DNA of 50,845 nt from AM-2324 sp042091035 (GCA_042091035.1 JBELIG010000005.1:1-50845); one strand, 5' to 3'. Positions 34,108 to 44,019 are shown, counted from the first letter of the stretch. Numbers and translations: made by a program. Notes: generated by a model not told the origin, from the letters alone.

Positions 34108-35117
34108 TCATCTTATTTTTAACTAATTATCAGTTTGAGGACCCCTGGTTTTTGATACTCCTATTGATAGTACCACTTCTATTGGTCAAATACTTACAAA
34201 CAGCCCGAAAACAAGGGTCAGAACTTGGACTACCAGGTATTGAATCAGACCAAGTAAGAAGAAATTGGAAGATCTGGCTTAAGATCTTGCAACCTTACTT
34301 TACCTGTATTGCTTTAGCCCTGATGATTGTAGCCTTGGCAAGGCCACAGGAAATTGAAAAGGAAGAAGAGATAAAAGCAGAAGGAATCGATATATTCCTA
34401 ACAATGGACTTGTCTATTTCTATGCTGGCCAAAGATTTCGAACCCAACAGATTGGAGGCAAGTAAACAAGTGGCACTTGAATTTATTGAAAAGAGATCTT
34501 TTGACCGTATTGGATTAAGTATCTTTTCAGGTGATGCCTTCACACAGTGTCCCCTTACAAGCGATCATAGAGTTTTGAAAGAGTTTGTTCAAGATCTGAA
34601 TGTGTTTATGTTTGAAAGTACAGGCACAGCCATAGGCATGGGGCTTTCAAGTGCACTAAATAGATTGAAAGATAGTCAGGCAAAAAGTAAAGTCGTTATA
34701 CTTCTGACTGATGGAAAAAACAATGCAGGATATATCAATCCTGAACTTGCTGCCAGCTTGGCCAAAGAACTCGGTATTCGAGTATATACCATAGGCGTAG
34801 GAACAGAAGGAGAAGCATTAGGCCCAATAAATATTGATCGAAACAACAATATCAGAATGGGAATGACCCGGGTTGAAATCGATGAAAAACTATTGAGGGA
34901 TATCGCAGCTACTACTGGAGGTAGATACTTCCGAGCTACAAATCTAGAGTCACTCCAAGCTGTTTATGACAATATCAATAAGATGGAAAAAACAGTTATG
35001 GAAGTGACCGTAATAAAACATAAATCAGATCATTTCAGACCCTTTCTACTGATTGGCCTTGGAATAATCTTACTTTTTTTAATTTTGGACCTAAGCCTAC
35101 TAAGAAGTATTAACTAA
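34104..35117 (+). CDS. batA: BatA, VWA-domain membrane protein
   Basis: 337 residues. Two N-terminal membrane helices (~15-32 and ~60-80), the VWA domain (~93-300) with the intact metal-binding DxSxS at D102-S106 (MDLSISM), the second MIDAS threonine in FESTGTAIGMG and the aspartate in VILLTDGKNN. A C-terminal helix (~315-332) closes it. Part of the Bat complex tied to aerotolerance and envelope stress in Bacteroides. Starts in the ATGA overlap. Confidence 0.93.
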   Translation: MIILFLTNYQFEDPWFLILLLIVPLLLVKYLQTARKQGSELGLPGIESDQVRRNWKIWLKILQPYFTCIALALMIVALARPQEIEKEEEIKAEGIDIFLTMDLSISMLAKDFEPNRLEASKQVALEFIEKRSFDRIGLSIFSGDAFTQCPLTSDHRVLKEFVQDLNVFMFESTGTAIGMGLSSALNRLKDSQAKSKVVILLTDGKNNAGYINPELAASLAKELGIRVYTIGVGTEGEALGPINIDRNNNIRMGMTRVEIDEKLLRDIAATTGGRYFRATNLESLQAVYDNINKMEKTVMEVTVIKHKSDHFRPFLLIGLGIILLFLILDLSLLRSIN

Positions 35118-36124
35118 TGGAGATATTTCAATTCGAAGAAATAACATACCTTTCCTTAGCCGTGCTGATTCTAATCATCGCAGGCCTTTTCGTATATAAC
35201 AGAAAAGCATTAGAGAAGAAACTTCAAAAACTCGGAAGTTATAAACATCTCTTAGAACAAATAAATCCTCAAAGTAAACTCCTTAAAAGAAGTCGACAGT
35301 CCTTAATTCTTTGCAGTTTGTTATTTGCGGTAATTGCACTAGCAAACCCACAGCTTGGATCTAAAAAAGAAACCGTTCGCCGAGAATCTATTGACTTACT
35401 CCTTGCCATAGATATCTCCACTTCAATGCTTGCAGAAGACCTTACACCCAATCGCCTAGAACGTGCAAAAAAGCTAGGAGTCGAATTGGTTGAAAAACTG
35501 AAAGGAAATCGTATTGGCTTGCTTTTCTTTGCTGGAAATGCTTATGTTCAAATGCCACTGACCACGGATTACTCAGCTTTTAGAACATTCCTCCAAGCTG
35601 CAAAACCTGAATTAGCCAGCACTCAAGGCACCGAATTCAAACCGCTTATTGATCTTGCTGATCAGACTTTCATGAAAGAGAAGCAAACATCAAGAGTCTT
35701 ACTTATCCTGACCGATGGAGAGGTTCACGATGAAAATGCACTGGCGGCGGCTGAGCAAATTGCAGCAGATGGTACTCGTATCTACACCATAGGGTTTGGT
35801 AGTGAAAAAGGGGCCTATATTCCTGTTAAAAGAAATGGGAGAACAGACTTCAAGCGAGACCAAGAAGGTAATTTTGTGCAGTCTAAAATCAACTTACCTT
35901 TTCTATCTGACCTAGCGAAAAAAGGAAACGGGCAATTGTTTCCATATTCTGGAGATCGGAGCTTAGCCCAAACAATTGCAGATAAGCTCAATGAACTTGA
36001 AAAATCAGAGATGGAACAAAGGATTTACACAGATTATTATAGTTATTTCCAATATTTTTTAGCACTCGCAATAGGGATGCTTGGAATAGAGTTCTTATTA
36101 AGAAATAAATCATCAAAAGAATAA
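35117..36124 (+). CDS. batB: BatB, VWA-domain membrane protein
   Basis: 335 residues, same layout as BatA: membrane helices at ~10-27 and ~61-78, VWA domain with DxSxS at D99-S103 (IDISTSM), threonine in ASTQGTEFKPL, aspartate in LILTDGEVHDE, and a C-terminal helix (FQYFLALAIGMLGIEFLL). Its ATG shares one base with the BatA stop (TAATG). BatA and BatB are diverged paralogues that probably form a heteromer. Normal length. Confidence 0.93.
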   Translation: MEIFQFEEITYLSLAVLILIIAGLFVYNRKALEKKLQKLGSYKHLLEQINPQSKLLKRSRQSLILCSLLFAVIALANPQLGSKKETVRRESIDLLLAIDISTSMLAEDLTPNRLERAKKLGVELVEKLKGNRIGLLFFAGNAYVQMPLTTDYSAFRTFLQAAKPELASTQGTEFKPLIDLADQTFMKEKQTSRVLLILTDGEVHDENALAAAEQIAADGTRIYTIGFGSEKGAYIPVKRNGRTDFKRDQEGNFVQSKINLPFLSDLAKKGNGQLFPYSGDRSLAQTIADKLNELEKSEMEQRIYTDYYSYFQYFLALAIGMLGIEFLLRNKSSKE

Positions 36125-36129
36125 TTAAT

Positions 36130-36882
36130 ATGGAAAGTAGGATCATACTCAGCCTTTTAATACTCTTTTCAGTATCTACTCAGTCACTTGCACAAAGTAG
36201 ACATATGATGCTTAGGGATGCTGACATTGCCTACAAGAACAAAATGTATAAAGAAGCGGAATCCAATTACCGCAAGGCGAAAGATATCGATAACGATGTT
36301 CAGTCTGCTTTCAACCTAGGCAATGCATCATATAATCAGGGAAAATTTGAAGAGGCGGCCAAATATTTTAAAGAAGCAAGTAGCCTCAGCTCCAATCAAA
36401 AAATACAATCCGATGCCCTATTTAACCAAGGTAATGCGCTACACCAAGCTGGTGAACTTCCCGCTGCACTTGAAAGTTATAAGGAAGCTCTTAAGTTGAG
36501 TCCGGAGGATTCCGAAGCAAGAGAAAACTACCTAAATACTCTTAAAAAACTAAGAGTTCAACAACAGCAGGAACAACAGCAACAAGAACAGGAAAACCAA
36601 CAACAAGAGCAAGAACAAGAGCAACAGGAAAACCAACAAGAACAAGAACAAGAGCAGCAGCAACAGGAAAACCAAGAACAAGAACAACAGCAACAACAGC
36701 AACAACAGCAGGAAAATCAACAACAAGAGCAGAACGAGGCTGGCCAAGCTGAAGAAAACAAAGACAAACTGAATAAGGAGGAAGTAGACAAACTACTTGA
36801 AATGATTCAACGGGAAGAAGAACGCATGCAAGAGAAAATGAAAGGAAAGAAATCCAACAAAAAAATCATTAAAGACTGGTAA
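36130..36882 (+). CDS. batC: BatC, TPR protein with Gln/Glu-rich tract
   Basis: 250 residues. Signal peptide 1-21, then two or three TPR units (~28-140: AYKNKMYKEAESNYRKAKD, NLGNASYNQGKFEEAAKYF, GELPAALESYKEALKLSPED). Residues ~147-215 are a low-complexity Gln/Glu/Asn tract made of QEQ, QQQ and ENQ units coded by near-perfect triplets, then a charged helix. The tract is a good place for slippage. A shadow poly-Leu frame lies on the other strand. Sits 5 bp after batB. Confidence 0.92.
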   Translation: MESRIILSLLILFSVSTQSLAQSRHMMLRDADIAYKNKMYKEAESNYRKAKDIDNDVQSAFNLGNASYNQGKFEEAAKYFKEASSLSSNQKIQSDALFNQGNALHQAGELPAALESYKEALKLSPEDSEARENYLNTLKKLRVQQQQEQQQQEQENQQQEQEQEQQENQQEQEQEQQQQENQEQEQQQQQQQQQENQQQEQNEAGQAEENKDKLNKEEVDKLLEMIQREEERMQEKMKGKKSNKKIIKDW

Positions 36883-37370
36883 TGCAAAAATTCTTATTAT
36901 TAACCCTTAGTTATTTATTCCTCCAAACCTCCCAAGCACAAGATCAAGCACAAATGGAGATCAAACTTTCTTCAGACTCCCTTACGCTAGGTAATTATTT
37001 TTCTGTGCAAATTCGTTTGTGGAATGAAGAAAATGCAAGCTTTATACTCCCTTCTATGGATGAAGCTGAAATTAAATTAATCTCAAACAAGATTAACTCT
37101 AGCAATGAAGAATTGACTCAGGAATGGATTTTTAAAGTATTTCCCTTATATGAAGGCTCCTATTACTTGCCTAAAATGAACATAAAAACAGGGAAATCTT
37201 ATAAAATCAATATCGATGCAATTCGATTCACTGTAGGTAGCGCAGAAAAAGAAAACAGACAAGTACGTTGTGAAACAAAAAGCCCATTAACGCTTACAAA
37301 TTTTGAATATACCGAAATAAAAAAAGGCTTATTTAATCGTTCAAAAAAAAATGACAAAAATGAAGGCTAA
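36882..37370 (+). CDS. Short BatD-like protein between batC and batD
   Basis: 162 residues. Signal peptide ending SQAQ, then one Ig-like domain resembling the first BatD domain: MEIKLSSDSLTLGNYFSVQI, FILPSMDEAEIKLISN, EWIFKVFPLYEGSYYLPKM. It ends in a basic tail (KKGLFNRSKKNDKNEG). It shares one base with the batC stop and overlaps batD by 20 bp, so it belongs to the operon. A truncated or minimal BatD paralogue is the best description. Confidence 0.7.
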   Translation: MQKFLLLTLSYLFLQTSQAQDQAQMEIKLSSDSLTLGNYFSVQIRLWNEENASFILPSMDEAEIKLISNKINSSNEELTQEWIFKVFPLYEGSYYLPKMNIKTGKSYKINIDAIRFTVGSAEKENRQVRCETKSPLTLTNFEYTEIKKGLFNRSKKNDKNEG

Positions 37371-39069
37371 GGCCATAGTAATATCGCTTCTATGTTTCAT
37401 ATCTCTAAGTCTTACCGCACAAGAGTTTAATCTAGCTGTATCGATGAAAGGAGATTTAGTACAAGGACAACCCTTTACTGTCTCTTATGTACTGACTGGT
37501 GGTCGAGGAGGCGATTTTGCACCACCAACATTCAAAGGATTCAGTGTAAGCGGTCCATCTTCTAGATCTGAATACCAAAACATAAATGGTAAATCCTACC
37601 AAAGCTATAGTATTGTATATACTCTAGTTCCGCTGAAACCAGGATCGGCATCGATCAGTTCAGCATCAATACGTGTTGGCAATAAAAGATTACGCGCAGA
37701 AGGCCGCAAATTCAATATTTTGGCGCCGAAGCAGGGAAGTCAAGAAAGTGGCACACCATTTGTAAATGCTGAAATACCGAAAGATACCTTCTACTCAGGG
37801 GAAGTCATTCCGCTAGAATACCGTTTATACGTACCTTATCCTTATCAAAAGAAAGGACAGCGAATAACGATAGCGCCCAAATACGAAGGCTTTTTTGTAG
37901 AAAATTCTAGCCTTTATTATTCGGAAGAACTAATGATTGATGGTATCCGATATACGGCATATATTATTGACCGGAAATATCTTTATCCACATCAATCTGG
38001 ACAACTCACTATTCCATCGATTACCATAAACTACAATCTCGTTCATAAGGATGATCGATTTGGTTTCTTTGGAAGCGGAGGTAAAGCATACACGAACCAA
38101 TCTGAAGAGAAAGTCATTACAATACTCCCATTGCCAGCTCCTGAGCCAATCAGTTTTACAGGTGGAGTCGGAGATTTCAGCTTCGAGTGGGAAACAGAAG
38201 ATACAGACATATCAACGGACGATGTATTCAAAGTAAGACTTAAAATTCAAGGAAACGGTGATTTAAAAAGTATAAAAGCCCCAAGTTTAAACTTGGAGTC
38301 AGATTCTTTTGAGGTTTTCCCTCCAAAGATTATTGGAGAAGACAGAAATGAATATCGAAACGGCACCTTGCTCTCACTCAGAGTCTATGAATACCTTATA
38401 ACTCCGCTCAAAGCCGGGGCTTATAAGGTACCTGTAGATGTGTGTTTTTTCTCCCCCGATTCAATGGACTATATCAATAGCCCTGAATTGAGTATACAAT
38501 TAAACATCACACAAGGCGATGGACTGCAGTTTACTAATCTACCCGATCAAGAAGAGTCAATCGAGAAAAAAAGTAGTATCCAAACCCTTGAGTCTTATTC
38601 ATATGCTGGCGATCAATCCAAAAAGTCATGGCTGCATCATTGGAGCTATTGGCTAATTCTTGCTATACCATTAGGCCTTACTGGAGGGCTTTGGTTCAAT
38701 GATCGTTATGAGCGTGAATATGCGGAGCTAAACAAACAGCGAGAAAGGACAAGCAAGGCGCTACAGAAAGCAGATCAGGAAATTTCTAAGCTATGTAAAC
38801 AGGAAGCCGCATCGAATACAGAACGCTTTAACATGCTCAATAATATTGCTTATGATTACATTAGTGATAAATACGGCAAAGGAAATAAGGTTCGAAACAT
38901 ACAATCCTCAGCTCTGCTTTTAGAACAAGCTGGTTTAGAAGCAGATTCAATCAAAAAACTGCGCACCCAATTAGAAGAAAATGAAATGCTCGCATTCGGA
39001 ATGCCAGCAAGGGATGAGTTTGAAACCTACAGTGAAAAGCTGCTGGAAATACTTAAAACTTTAGATTAA
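37351..39069 (+). CDS. batD: BatD (oxygen tolerance family) protein
   Basis: 572 residues. Signal peptide (~1-23, ending LTAQ), then two or three Ig-like BatD domains (~25-400) with the family motifs GQPFTVSYVLTGGRGGDFAPP, split over 40-60, DTFYSGEVIPLEYRLYVPYP and FKVRLKIQGNGDLKSIKAP. A membrane helix lies near 433-451 (YWLILAIPLGLTGGLWF), and a C-terminal coiled coil and helical cytoplasmic domain follow (~465-570). Last gene of the operon, before a terminator shared with rny. An alternative ATG three codons in is possible. Confidence 0.9.
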   Translation: MTKMKAKAIVISLLCFISLSLTAQEFNLAVSMKGDLVQGQPFTVSYVLTGGRGGDFAPPTFKGFSVSGPSSRSEYQNINGKSYQSYSIVYTLVPLKPGSASISSASIRVGNKRLRAEGRKFNILAPKQGSQESGTPFVNAEIPKDTFYSGEVIPLEYRLYVPYPYQKKGQRITIAPKYEGFFVENSSLYYSEELMIDGIRYTAYIIDRKYLYPHQSGQLTIPSITINYNLVHKDDRFGFFGSGGKAYTNQSEEKVITILPLPAPEPISFTGGVGDFSFEWETEDTDISTDDVFKVRLKIQGNGDLKSIKAPSLNLESDSFEVFPPKIIGEDRNEYRNGTLLSLRVYEYLITPLKAGAYKVPVDVCFFSPDSMDYINSPELSIQLNITQGDGLQFTNLPDQEESIEKKSSIQTLESYSYAGDQSKKSWLHHWSYWLILAIPLGLTGGLWFNDRYEREYAELNKQRERTSKALQKADQEISKLCKQEAASNTERFNMLNNIAYDYISDKYGKGNKVRNIQSSALLLEQAGLEADSIKKLRTQLEENEMLAFGMPARDEFETYSEKLLEILKTLD

Positions 39070-39070
39070 A

Positions 39071-39106
39071 AAAGCCCCGAATCAATGATTCGGGGCCTTT
39101 TTTTAT
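39071..39106. terminator. Bidirectional terminator between batD and rny
   Basis: A6, stem GCCCCGAATCA / TGATTCGGGGC closed by a 1-2 nt loop, T7. Confidence 0.92.
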
Positions 39107-40791
39107 TTTGCAAATGAAACAGCTCGTTTTTCACGAATCACCGTAACTTTTATCTGCCCTGGATACTGCATCTCTGTCTGGATTTTTTCAGAAATCATAA
39201 ACGCTAAATCGTCAGCGTACTGATCACCTACCTTTTCAGATTCGACAATCACACGTAATTCTCGACCAGCTTGCATTGCATATGCCTTCTGAACACCATC
39301 GTAGCCCATTGCTAACTCTTCTAGTTCGCCAATACGCTTCAGGTAAGACTCTAGTATTTCACGACGTGCTCCTGGCCTTGCACCAGATATTGCATCACAT
39401 GCCTGCACTAAAGGTGAAATAATATTATTCATTTCAATTTCATCGTGGTGAGCACCAACTGCATTACACACAGCAGGACTTTCCTTGTATTTTTGACAAA
39501 GCTTCATACCTAATATAGCATGACTCAATTCCGTCTCGTCCTCTGATACTTTACCAATATCGTGCAACAAACCTGCTCGTTTAGCCATCTTAGCCTGCTT
39601 AGGAGATAATCCTAACTCAGCAGACATAATTGCACATAAGTTAGCTGTTTCAATCGAGTGCTTAAGTAGATTCTGCCCATAAGACGATCTAAAGCGCATA
39701 CGACCTACCATTTTAACTAAATATGGATTTAAGCCATGTATATCTAGATCAATCACTGTACGTTCACCAATTTCGACGATCTGCTCATCCAATTGCTTTT
39801 TAGTCTTAGCAACGATCTCCTCAATTCTTGCTGGGTGGATACGTCCATCTGCAACCAAACGTTTTAAAGATAGTCTAGCAACCTCTCTACGAACTGGATC
39901 AAATGAAGAAATCACAATTGCCTCAGGAGTATCATCTACTACAATCTCTGCACCAGTAGCAGCTTCAAGTGCTCGAATATTACGCCCTTCACGACCAATA
40001 ATCTGGCCTTTCAAATCATCCGATTCAAGATTGAATACAGAGACCGTGTTTTCTATTGTATATTCTGCTCCCATACGTTGTATGGTCTGAATAATAATCT
40101 TTTTAGCATCCTTATTAGCGGTTGCCTTAGCTTGAGAAACAGAATCCTTGATGATTGCCATAGCATCTGTTTCAGCTTTGGCTTTCACCTGTTCTAATAA
40201 CTGTTCCTTAGCCTCTTCTTCAGATAAGCGAGCAACCGTTTCCAGTGCTTTTATATGTTCTGAATGAGAGCGATCCAATTCATCTTTACGTTTTGCTACA
40301 ATCTTAAGCTGTTTGTCCAAATTTTCGCGAACAGCTTTTAATTCAGCCTCAACCTGATCTAAATCTCCTTTTTTATCATCGAGTTTTTTCAGGCGCGCTT
40401 GATATTTTTCCTCCTTATCGTTCCACTCCTTCTCCAAACTCTTAACCTCCATCTCTCTTTCCTTGAGGTCAATCAAGTTTTTGGTTTTGTCAGATTCGTA
40501 TTGGCTCTTCATCCGAGCAAACTTATCTTTCGCTTCCTGTATTTTTCTTTGTTTGATTCTCTCGTTCTCTGAATCTGACTTTGAACGAATTTTATCCGCT
40601 TTATTATTTGCCTCCTGAAGTACACGATCAGCAGATAACTTTGCTTCTTGGATGATAAGATCTGATTTTGCGTTGATCTCAGTAATTTTAGAATTGCTTT
40701 GCTTGGACATCATTGATCTTACCAGAAAGTAAGCAATGACGACACCTGCAACCAATCCACCTAAGATTCCCATTATCATCGTTGGTTCCAT
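39103..40791 (-). CDS. rny: Ribonuclease Y
   Basis: Membrane-anchored endoribonuclease that starts mRNA decay. 562 residues: N-terminal transmembrane helix (~4-24, MIMGILGGLVAGVVIAYFL), a coiled coil (~40-240), a KH RNA-binding domain with GQIIGREGRNIRALEAATG (~262-280), and an HD domain with H in HSIETANLCAIM and the HD pair in AGLLHDIGKV, then GAHHDEIE. About 40 residues longer than the Bacillus enzyme, mainly in the coiled coil. Last gene of the pheT-zapA-rny unit. Confidence 0.96.
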   Translation of the reverse strand: MEPTMIMGILGGLVAGVVIAYFLVRSMMSKQSNSKITEINAKSDLIIQEAKLSADRVLQEANNKADKIRSKSDSENERIKQRKIQEAKDKFARMKSQYESDKTKNLIDLKEREMEVKSLEKEWNDKEEKYQARLKKLDDKKGDLDQVEAELKAVRENLDKQLKIVAKRKDELDRSHSEHIKALETVARLSEEEAKEQLLEQVKAKAETDAMAIIKDSVSQAKATANKDAKKIIIQTIQRMGAEYTIENTVSVFNLESDDLKGQIIGREGRNIRALEAATGAEIVVDDTPEAIVISSFDPVRREVARLSLKRLVADGRIHPARIEEIVAKTKKQLDEQIVEIGERTVIDLDIHGLNPYLVKMVGRMRFRSSYGQNLLKHSIETANLCAIMSAELGLSPKQAKMAKRAGLLHDIGKVSEDETELSHAILGMKLCQKYKESPAVCNAVGAHHDEIEMNNIISPLVQACDAISGARPGARREILESYLKRIGELEELAMGYDGVQKAYAMQAGRELRVIVESEKVGDQYADDLAFMISEKIQTEMQYPGQIKVTVIREKRAVSFAK

Positions 40792-40847
40792 TGTACGATT
40801 TTTTTATTTATTTAATGGGAAAAAACGAAATAGCTATGGAGTAGAAA

Positions 40848-41144
40848 CTATACCAAATTATCTAAAGCACCATTTAGTCTATCAAGGATGCTTTCTGCCT
40901 GTTCGACATTGTTAAGCTTTATTTTGAGTTCTGCCAATTCCGTAGCCAGCTGAAGGGCCACGATTGCCAAACTATCTTGCTTATCCTTATTAGAATATTT
41001 GTCACGAAAAAGGTTCAACCTTTGGTTCAATTCATTTACTGTCGCCTCAAAAGCTTTTCTATTGCTTTCCTCTACCTCTAATGGATACATTCTGTCCAGT
41101 ATTTGAACGTCTAATTTATTCTTTACTGTATCCATAATATCCAT
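40848..41144 (-). CDS. zapA: Cell division protein ZapA
   Basis: 98 residues. N-terminal beta-hairpin (VKNKLDVQILDRMYPLEVEE) and a C-terminal dimerisation helix (~60-98), with the conserved KDKQDSLAIVALQLATELAE segment. ZapA cross-links FtsZ filaments at mid-cell. Its ATG directly follows the TAA of the coiled-coil gene upstream (TAAATG), and rny follows after 56 bp. Length is normal for the family. Confidence 0.9.
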   Translation of the reverse strand: MDIMDTVKNKLDVQILDRMYPLEVEESNRKAFEATVNELNQRLNLFRDKYSNKDKQDSLAIVALQLATELAELKIKLNNVEQAESILDRLNGALDNLV

Positions 41145-41441
41145 TTAAATGTTTTGTAACCAGTCCACACAATCGTCAATTTCTTTGACATATTGTTCTA
41201 GCCTCTTTTTCAGTCGGGCCTTTTCCTTTGGTTCATTTTCATATTTACTCCTATACCTTTCCTCCGCTTCTTCCAGTTTTTCATTAGAAGACTTAAGTGT
41301 TTGCTCCAATTGGGTCAAACGCTCAGTCAAATTACTATTTTTCTCCTCCAACTCTTGGCAAAGCATTTCAAGAAATTGCTTTTGCTCTCCAAGTCGAAGA
41401 ACTTTTTTATAAATATCTGATGCCTTTTGATCTATTTGCAT
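41145..41441 (-). CDS. Small coiled-coil protein upstream of zapA
   Basis: 98 residues, nearly all a charged coiled coil (ERLTQLEQTLKSSNEKLEEA), with a short unique C-terminus ending DDCVDWLQNI. It is predicted to be cytoplasmic. Its stop codon touches the zapA start with no gap, a strong sign of shared function. ZapB in gamma-proteobacteria is also a small coiled coil that binds ZapA, so a ZapB-like role is plausible, but no homology can be shown by eye. Starts 28 bp after pheT. Confidence 0.7.
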   Translation of the reverse strand: MQIDQKASDIYKKVLRLGEQKQFLEMLCQELEEKNSNLTERLTQLEQTLKSSNEKLEEAEERYRSKYENEPKEKARLKKRLEQYVKEIDDCVDWLQNI

Positions 41442-41469
41442 ATTGTTTTAAATCTGCAAAGAGAAAAAA

Positions 41470-43908
41470 CTAGCTTCGGATCTGTGCAGATAACTTTGAT
41501 TGATATTCTTTCATCAAAGCATCCATGATCTTTGTTATTTCTTTATCCTTAAGTGTCTTAGTGGTATCTTCAAATATGAAACTTACCGCATAGGACTTCT
41601 TATCTTCACCTAATTGTTCTACACTTCTGTAAACATCAAAAAGGTTAACGGACTTCAAAAGTTTTTTTCCTTGCCTTTTAGCTATTTGTACAATATCACT
41701 AAATTTTACAGCATTTTCAACCACTAGGGCTAAATCTCTTCGAACTGCGGGAAATTTAGACATTTGTTCAAAATGAATCTTTTGCTTTTTAAGCGTTTTT
41801 ATAAGCGCTTTCCAATTCAAATCAGCATAGAAAACATCTGCCTTTATGCCCATAGATTTGGCAATCTTCGGCGACACCTGACCAAACTCTACAAGTACCT
41901 GCGGTCCTCTGTGATAACGCATAGCATATGCAAATCTTTCATCAGAAAACTGAACCTGCTGAAGATTTGATAGCCCGAATCGATCTAAAATAGAATCTAC
42001 AATAGCTTTTAGGCTAAATGCATCTACTTTCTTCTTTTCTGTGTTCAACCAACTTTCATTCCATCGCATACCTGTCATAAACAAGCTTAGATGCTGCTTT
42101 TCAAGAAACTGATCTTCTTCTCTAAGATAAGAACGACCAAATTCAAAGAACTTAAGATCGGCATTTTGTCTATTCTGATTGTGCTCTATGGACATCAAAC
42201 CAGAAAGCAACATATCAGGACGCATAATATCGTGTGTAACATTTGAAGTGTTATTCACATATACCAACTGCTCATCTGTATAGGGCAAAACAGCTTTATA
42301 CACCTCAGATTGCTTCAGACTTACGCCCATTATCTCATTAAACCCATTCCCAACTAAAACCGAGGAAACCTCTCGCTGCACTTTTCTAGGATCAGGGTTC
42401 TTTCCTACATTGATAGCCATCTTAAAATCTTGAGGCACAGGAACATTATTCAATCCATAAATCCTCAAAATCTCTTCAACGACATCAGCAGGCCTTGTTA
42501 CATCCGACTTATTTGTTGGTATCTTAACCGTAAATCCATCAGCCGCTCTATTTACAATCTCCATCTCCAATGCACCCATGATCTTATGCATCTCGTCAAC
42601 AGGAATATTTGTTCCTATTAAAGTATTGATATAAGAATACTTAAGACTTACTTCTTTAGGTTCTACTAGCGCTGGGTAGTGGTCAAATATTTTTGAACTT
42701 ATCGTACCACCTGCAACCTCTTGAATAAGCATAGCTGCTTTCTTCAATGCATAGATAACAATATTAGGATCTGATCCTTTCTCAAACACCTTTGCGGCAT
42801 CGGTCCTAAGATTATGCTTCATACTACTAACCCGAACAAATCCAGCATCAAAATGCGCAGATTCTAAAAATATTCGAGTTGTAGCATCGGAGACACCACT
42901 ATCAAGTCCGCCATATACTCCAGCAATACACATTCCTTTATCATTAGCATCGCAAATCATAAGGTCATTTGCCCTCAATTTGATCTTCGTTTCGTCTAAA
43001 GCAATAAATTCTGTGCCTGCTTCAAGTGTTTTTACTCGAATAGCTCCACCACTTATTTTATCTAGGTCGAAGGCATGAAGCGGCTGCCCCATGTCGTGCA
43101 AGATAAAATTAGTAACATCAACAATATTGTTAGTAGATTTAATACCTATACTATTCAATCGTTGTTTAAGCCATTCCGGAGATTCCTTAACCTCTAATCC
43201 CTCAATAACTAAACCAGCATATCTTGGACAAGCCTCTTCATGCTCTATAGTAATACTAATTGGATCTGCAGCACCTTCTTGAAAACCTGAAACATCTGGT
43301 AAGATTACAGACTTTTCATATCCTGCATTGATCTGTAAACTTGCTACGAGGTCCTTTGCAACGCCCATATGACAAGTAGCATCAGATCTATTCGGTGTCA
43401 AACCGATTTCATATACAATATCAGATTCCAAATCAAAATAAGACGAAGCCTCTGTGCCAGGTGCTACATCCTCGGGAAGGACCATAATTCCATCATGACC
43501 TTTACCTAAACCAATCTCATCTTCTGCACAGATCATGCCCATGGACACCTCACCACGAATCTTTCCTTTCTTTATCTTAAATGGGTCACCATCGGAAGGA
43601 TACAACATAGTACCAACAGTAGCAACCACTACTTTTTGCCCAGCAGCTACATTTGGAGCCCCACAAACAATCTGAAGATCTTCTTCTACACCTACATCAA
43701 CAGTTGTTAAACTCAGCTTATCTGCATTAGGATGCTGAATGCAGGTCTTTACCTCACCGATTAAAAGCCCCTTCAATCCTCCAGGAACACTTTCAACTTC
43801 TTCCATTCCCTCTACCTCTAAACCGATATCAGTCAGAATAACACTGATTTCTTCAGGAGTTTTATCTGTATCTAAATAGCTTTTCAGCCAATTCAGTGAA
43901 ACTTTCAT
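41470..43908 (-). CDS. pheT: Phenylalanyl-tRNA synthetase beta subunit
   Basis: 812 residues, full length. Binds tRNA-Phe and edits mischarged Tyr; works as (alpha-beta)2. Domains in order: N-terminal B1 (~1-40) with LNWLKSYLDTDKTPEEIS, an EMAP-like tRNA-binding domain (~42-155, HPNADKLSLTTVDVG, GVEE), the B3/B4 editing domain (~210-390) with CPRYAGLVIEGLEV, B5 (~405-480), the catalytic-like core (~495-700) and the ferredoxin-like anticodon-binding domain at the end (FPAVRRDLALVVENAVKFSD). First gene of the minus-strand operon. pheS is not in the window. Confidence 0.96.
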   Translation of the reverse strand: MKVSLNWLKSYLDTDKTPEEISVILTDIGLEVEGMEEVESVPGGLKGLLIGEVKTCIQHPNADKLSLTTVDVGVEEDLQIVCGAPNVAAGQKVVVATVGTMLYPSDGDPFKIKKGKIRGEVSMGMICAEDEIGLGKGHDGIMVLPEDVAPGTEASSYFDLESDIVYEIGLTPNRSDATCHMGVAKDLVASLQINAGYEKSVILPDVSGFQEGAADPISITIEHEEACPRYAGLVIEGLEVKESPEWLKQRLNSIGIKSTNNIVDVTNFILHDMGQPLHAFDLDKISGGAIRVKTLEAGTEFIALDETKIKLRANDLMICDANDKGMCIAGVYGGLDSGVSDATTRIFLESAHFDAGFVRVSSMKHNLRTDAAKVFEKGSDPNIVIYALKKAAMLIQEVAGGTISSKIFDHYPALVEPKEVSLKYSYINTLIGTNIPVDEMHKIMGALEMEIVNRAADGFTVKIPTNKSDVTRPADVVEEILRIYGLNNVPVPQDFKMAINVGKNPDPRKVQREVSSVLVGNGFNEIMGVSLKQSEVYKAVLPYTDEQLVYVNNTSNVTHDIMRPDMLLSGLMSIEHNQNRQNADLKFFEFGRSYLREEDQFLEKQHLSLFMTGMRWNESWLNTEKKKVDAFSLKAIVDSILDRFGLSNLQQVQFSDERFAYAMRYHRGPQVLVEFGQVSPKIAKSMGIKADVFYADLNWKALIKTLKKQKIHFEQMSKFPAVRRDLALVVENAVKFSDIVQIAKRQGKKLLKSVNLFDVYRSVEQLGEDKKSYAVSFIFEDTTKTLKDKEITKIMDALMKEYQSKLSAQIRS

Positions 43909-43969
43909 GTTTAAATATTATTACGAAAGGCCTCAAAAAAGCCCTTGATTTTTATAGATCTTAGATGGA

Positions 43970-43977
43970 CAAAAATA
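43970..43977 (-). promoter_or_regulatory. -7 box upstream of pheT
   Basis: Minus-strand TATTTTTG, a perfect TAnnTTTG match. A convincing -33 element is not seen. The pheT leader would be ~55-60 nt. Confidence 0.5.
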
Positions 43978-44019
43978 TAATTTTATTATGGTTTACCCTT
44001 AAATAAAACCAAAGAATAT

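Noticed and set aside
36550..36747. Poly-Leu membrane protein on the minus strand
   Set aside because: Antisense shadow of the Gln-rich BatC tract.
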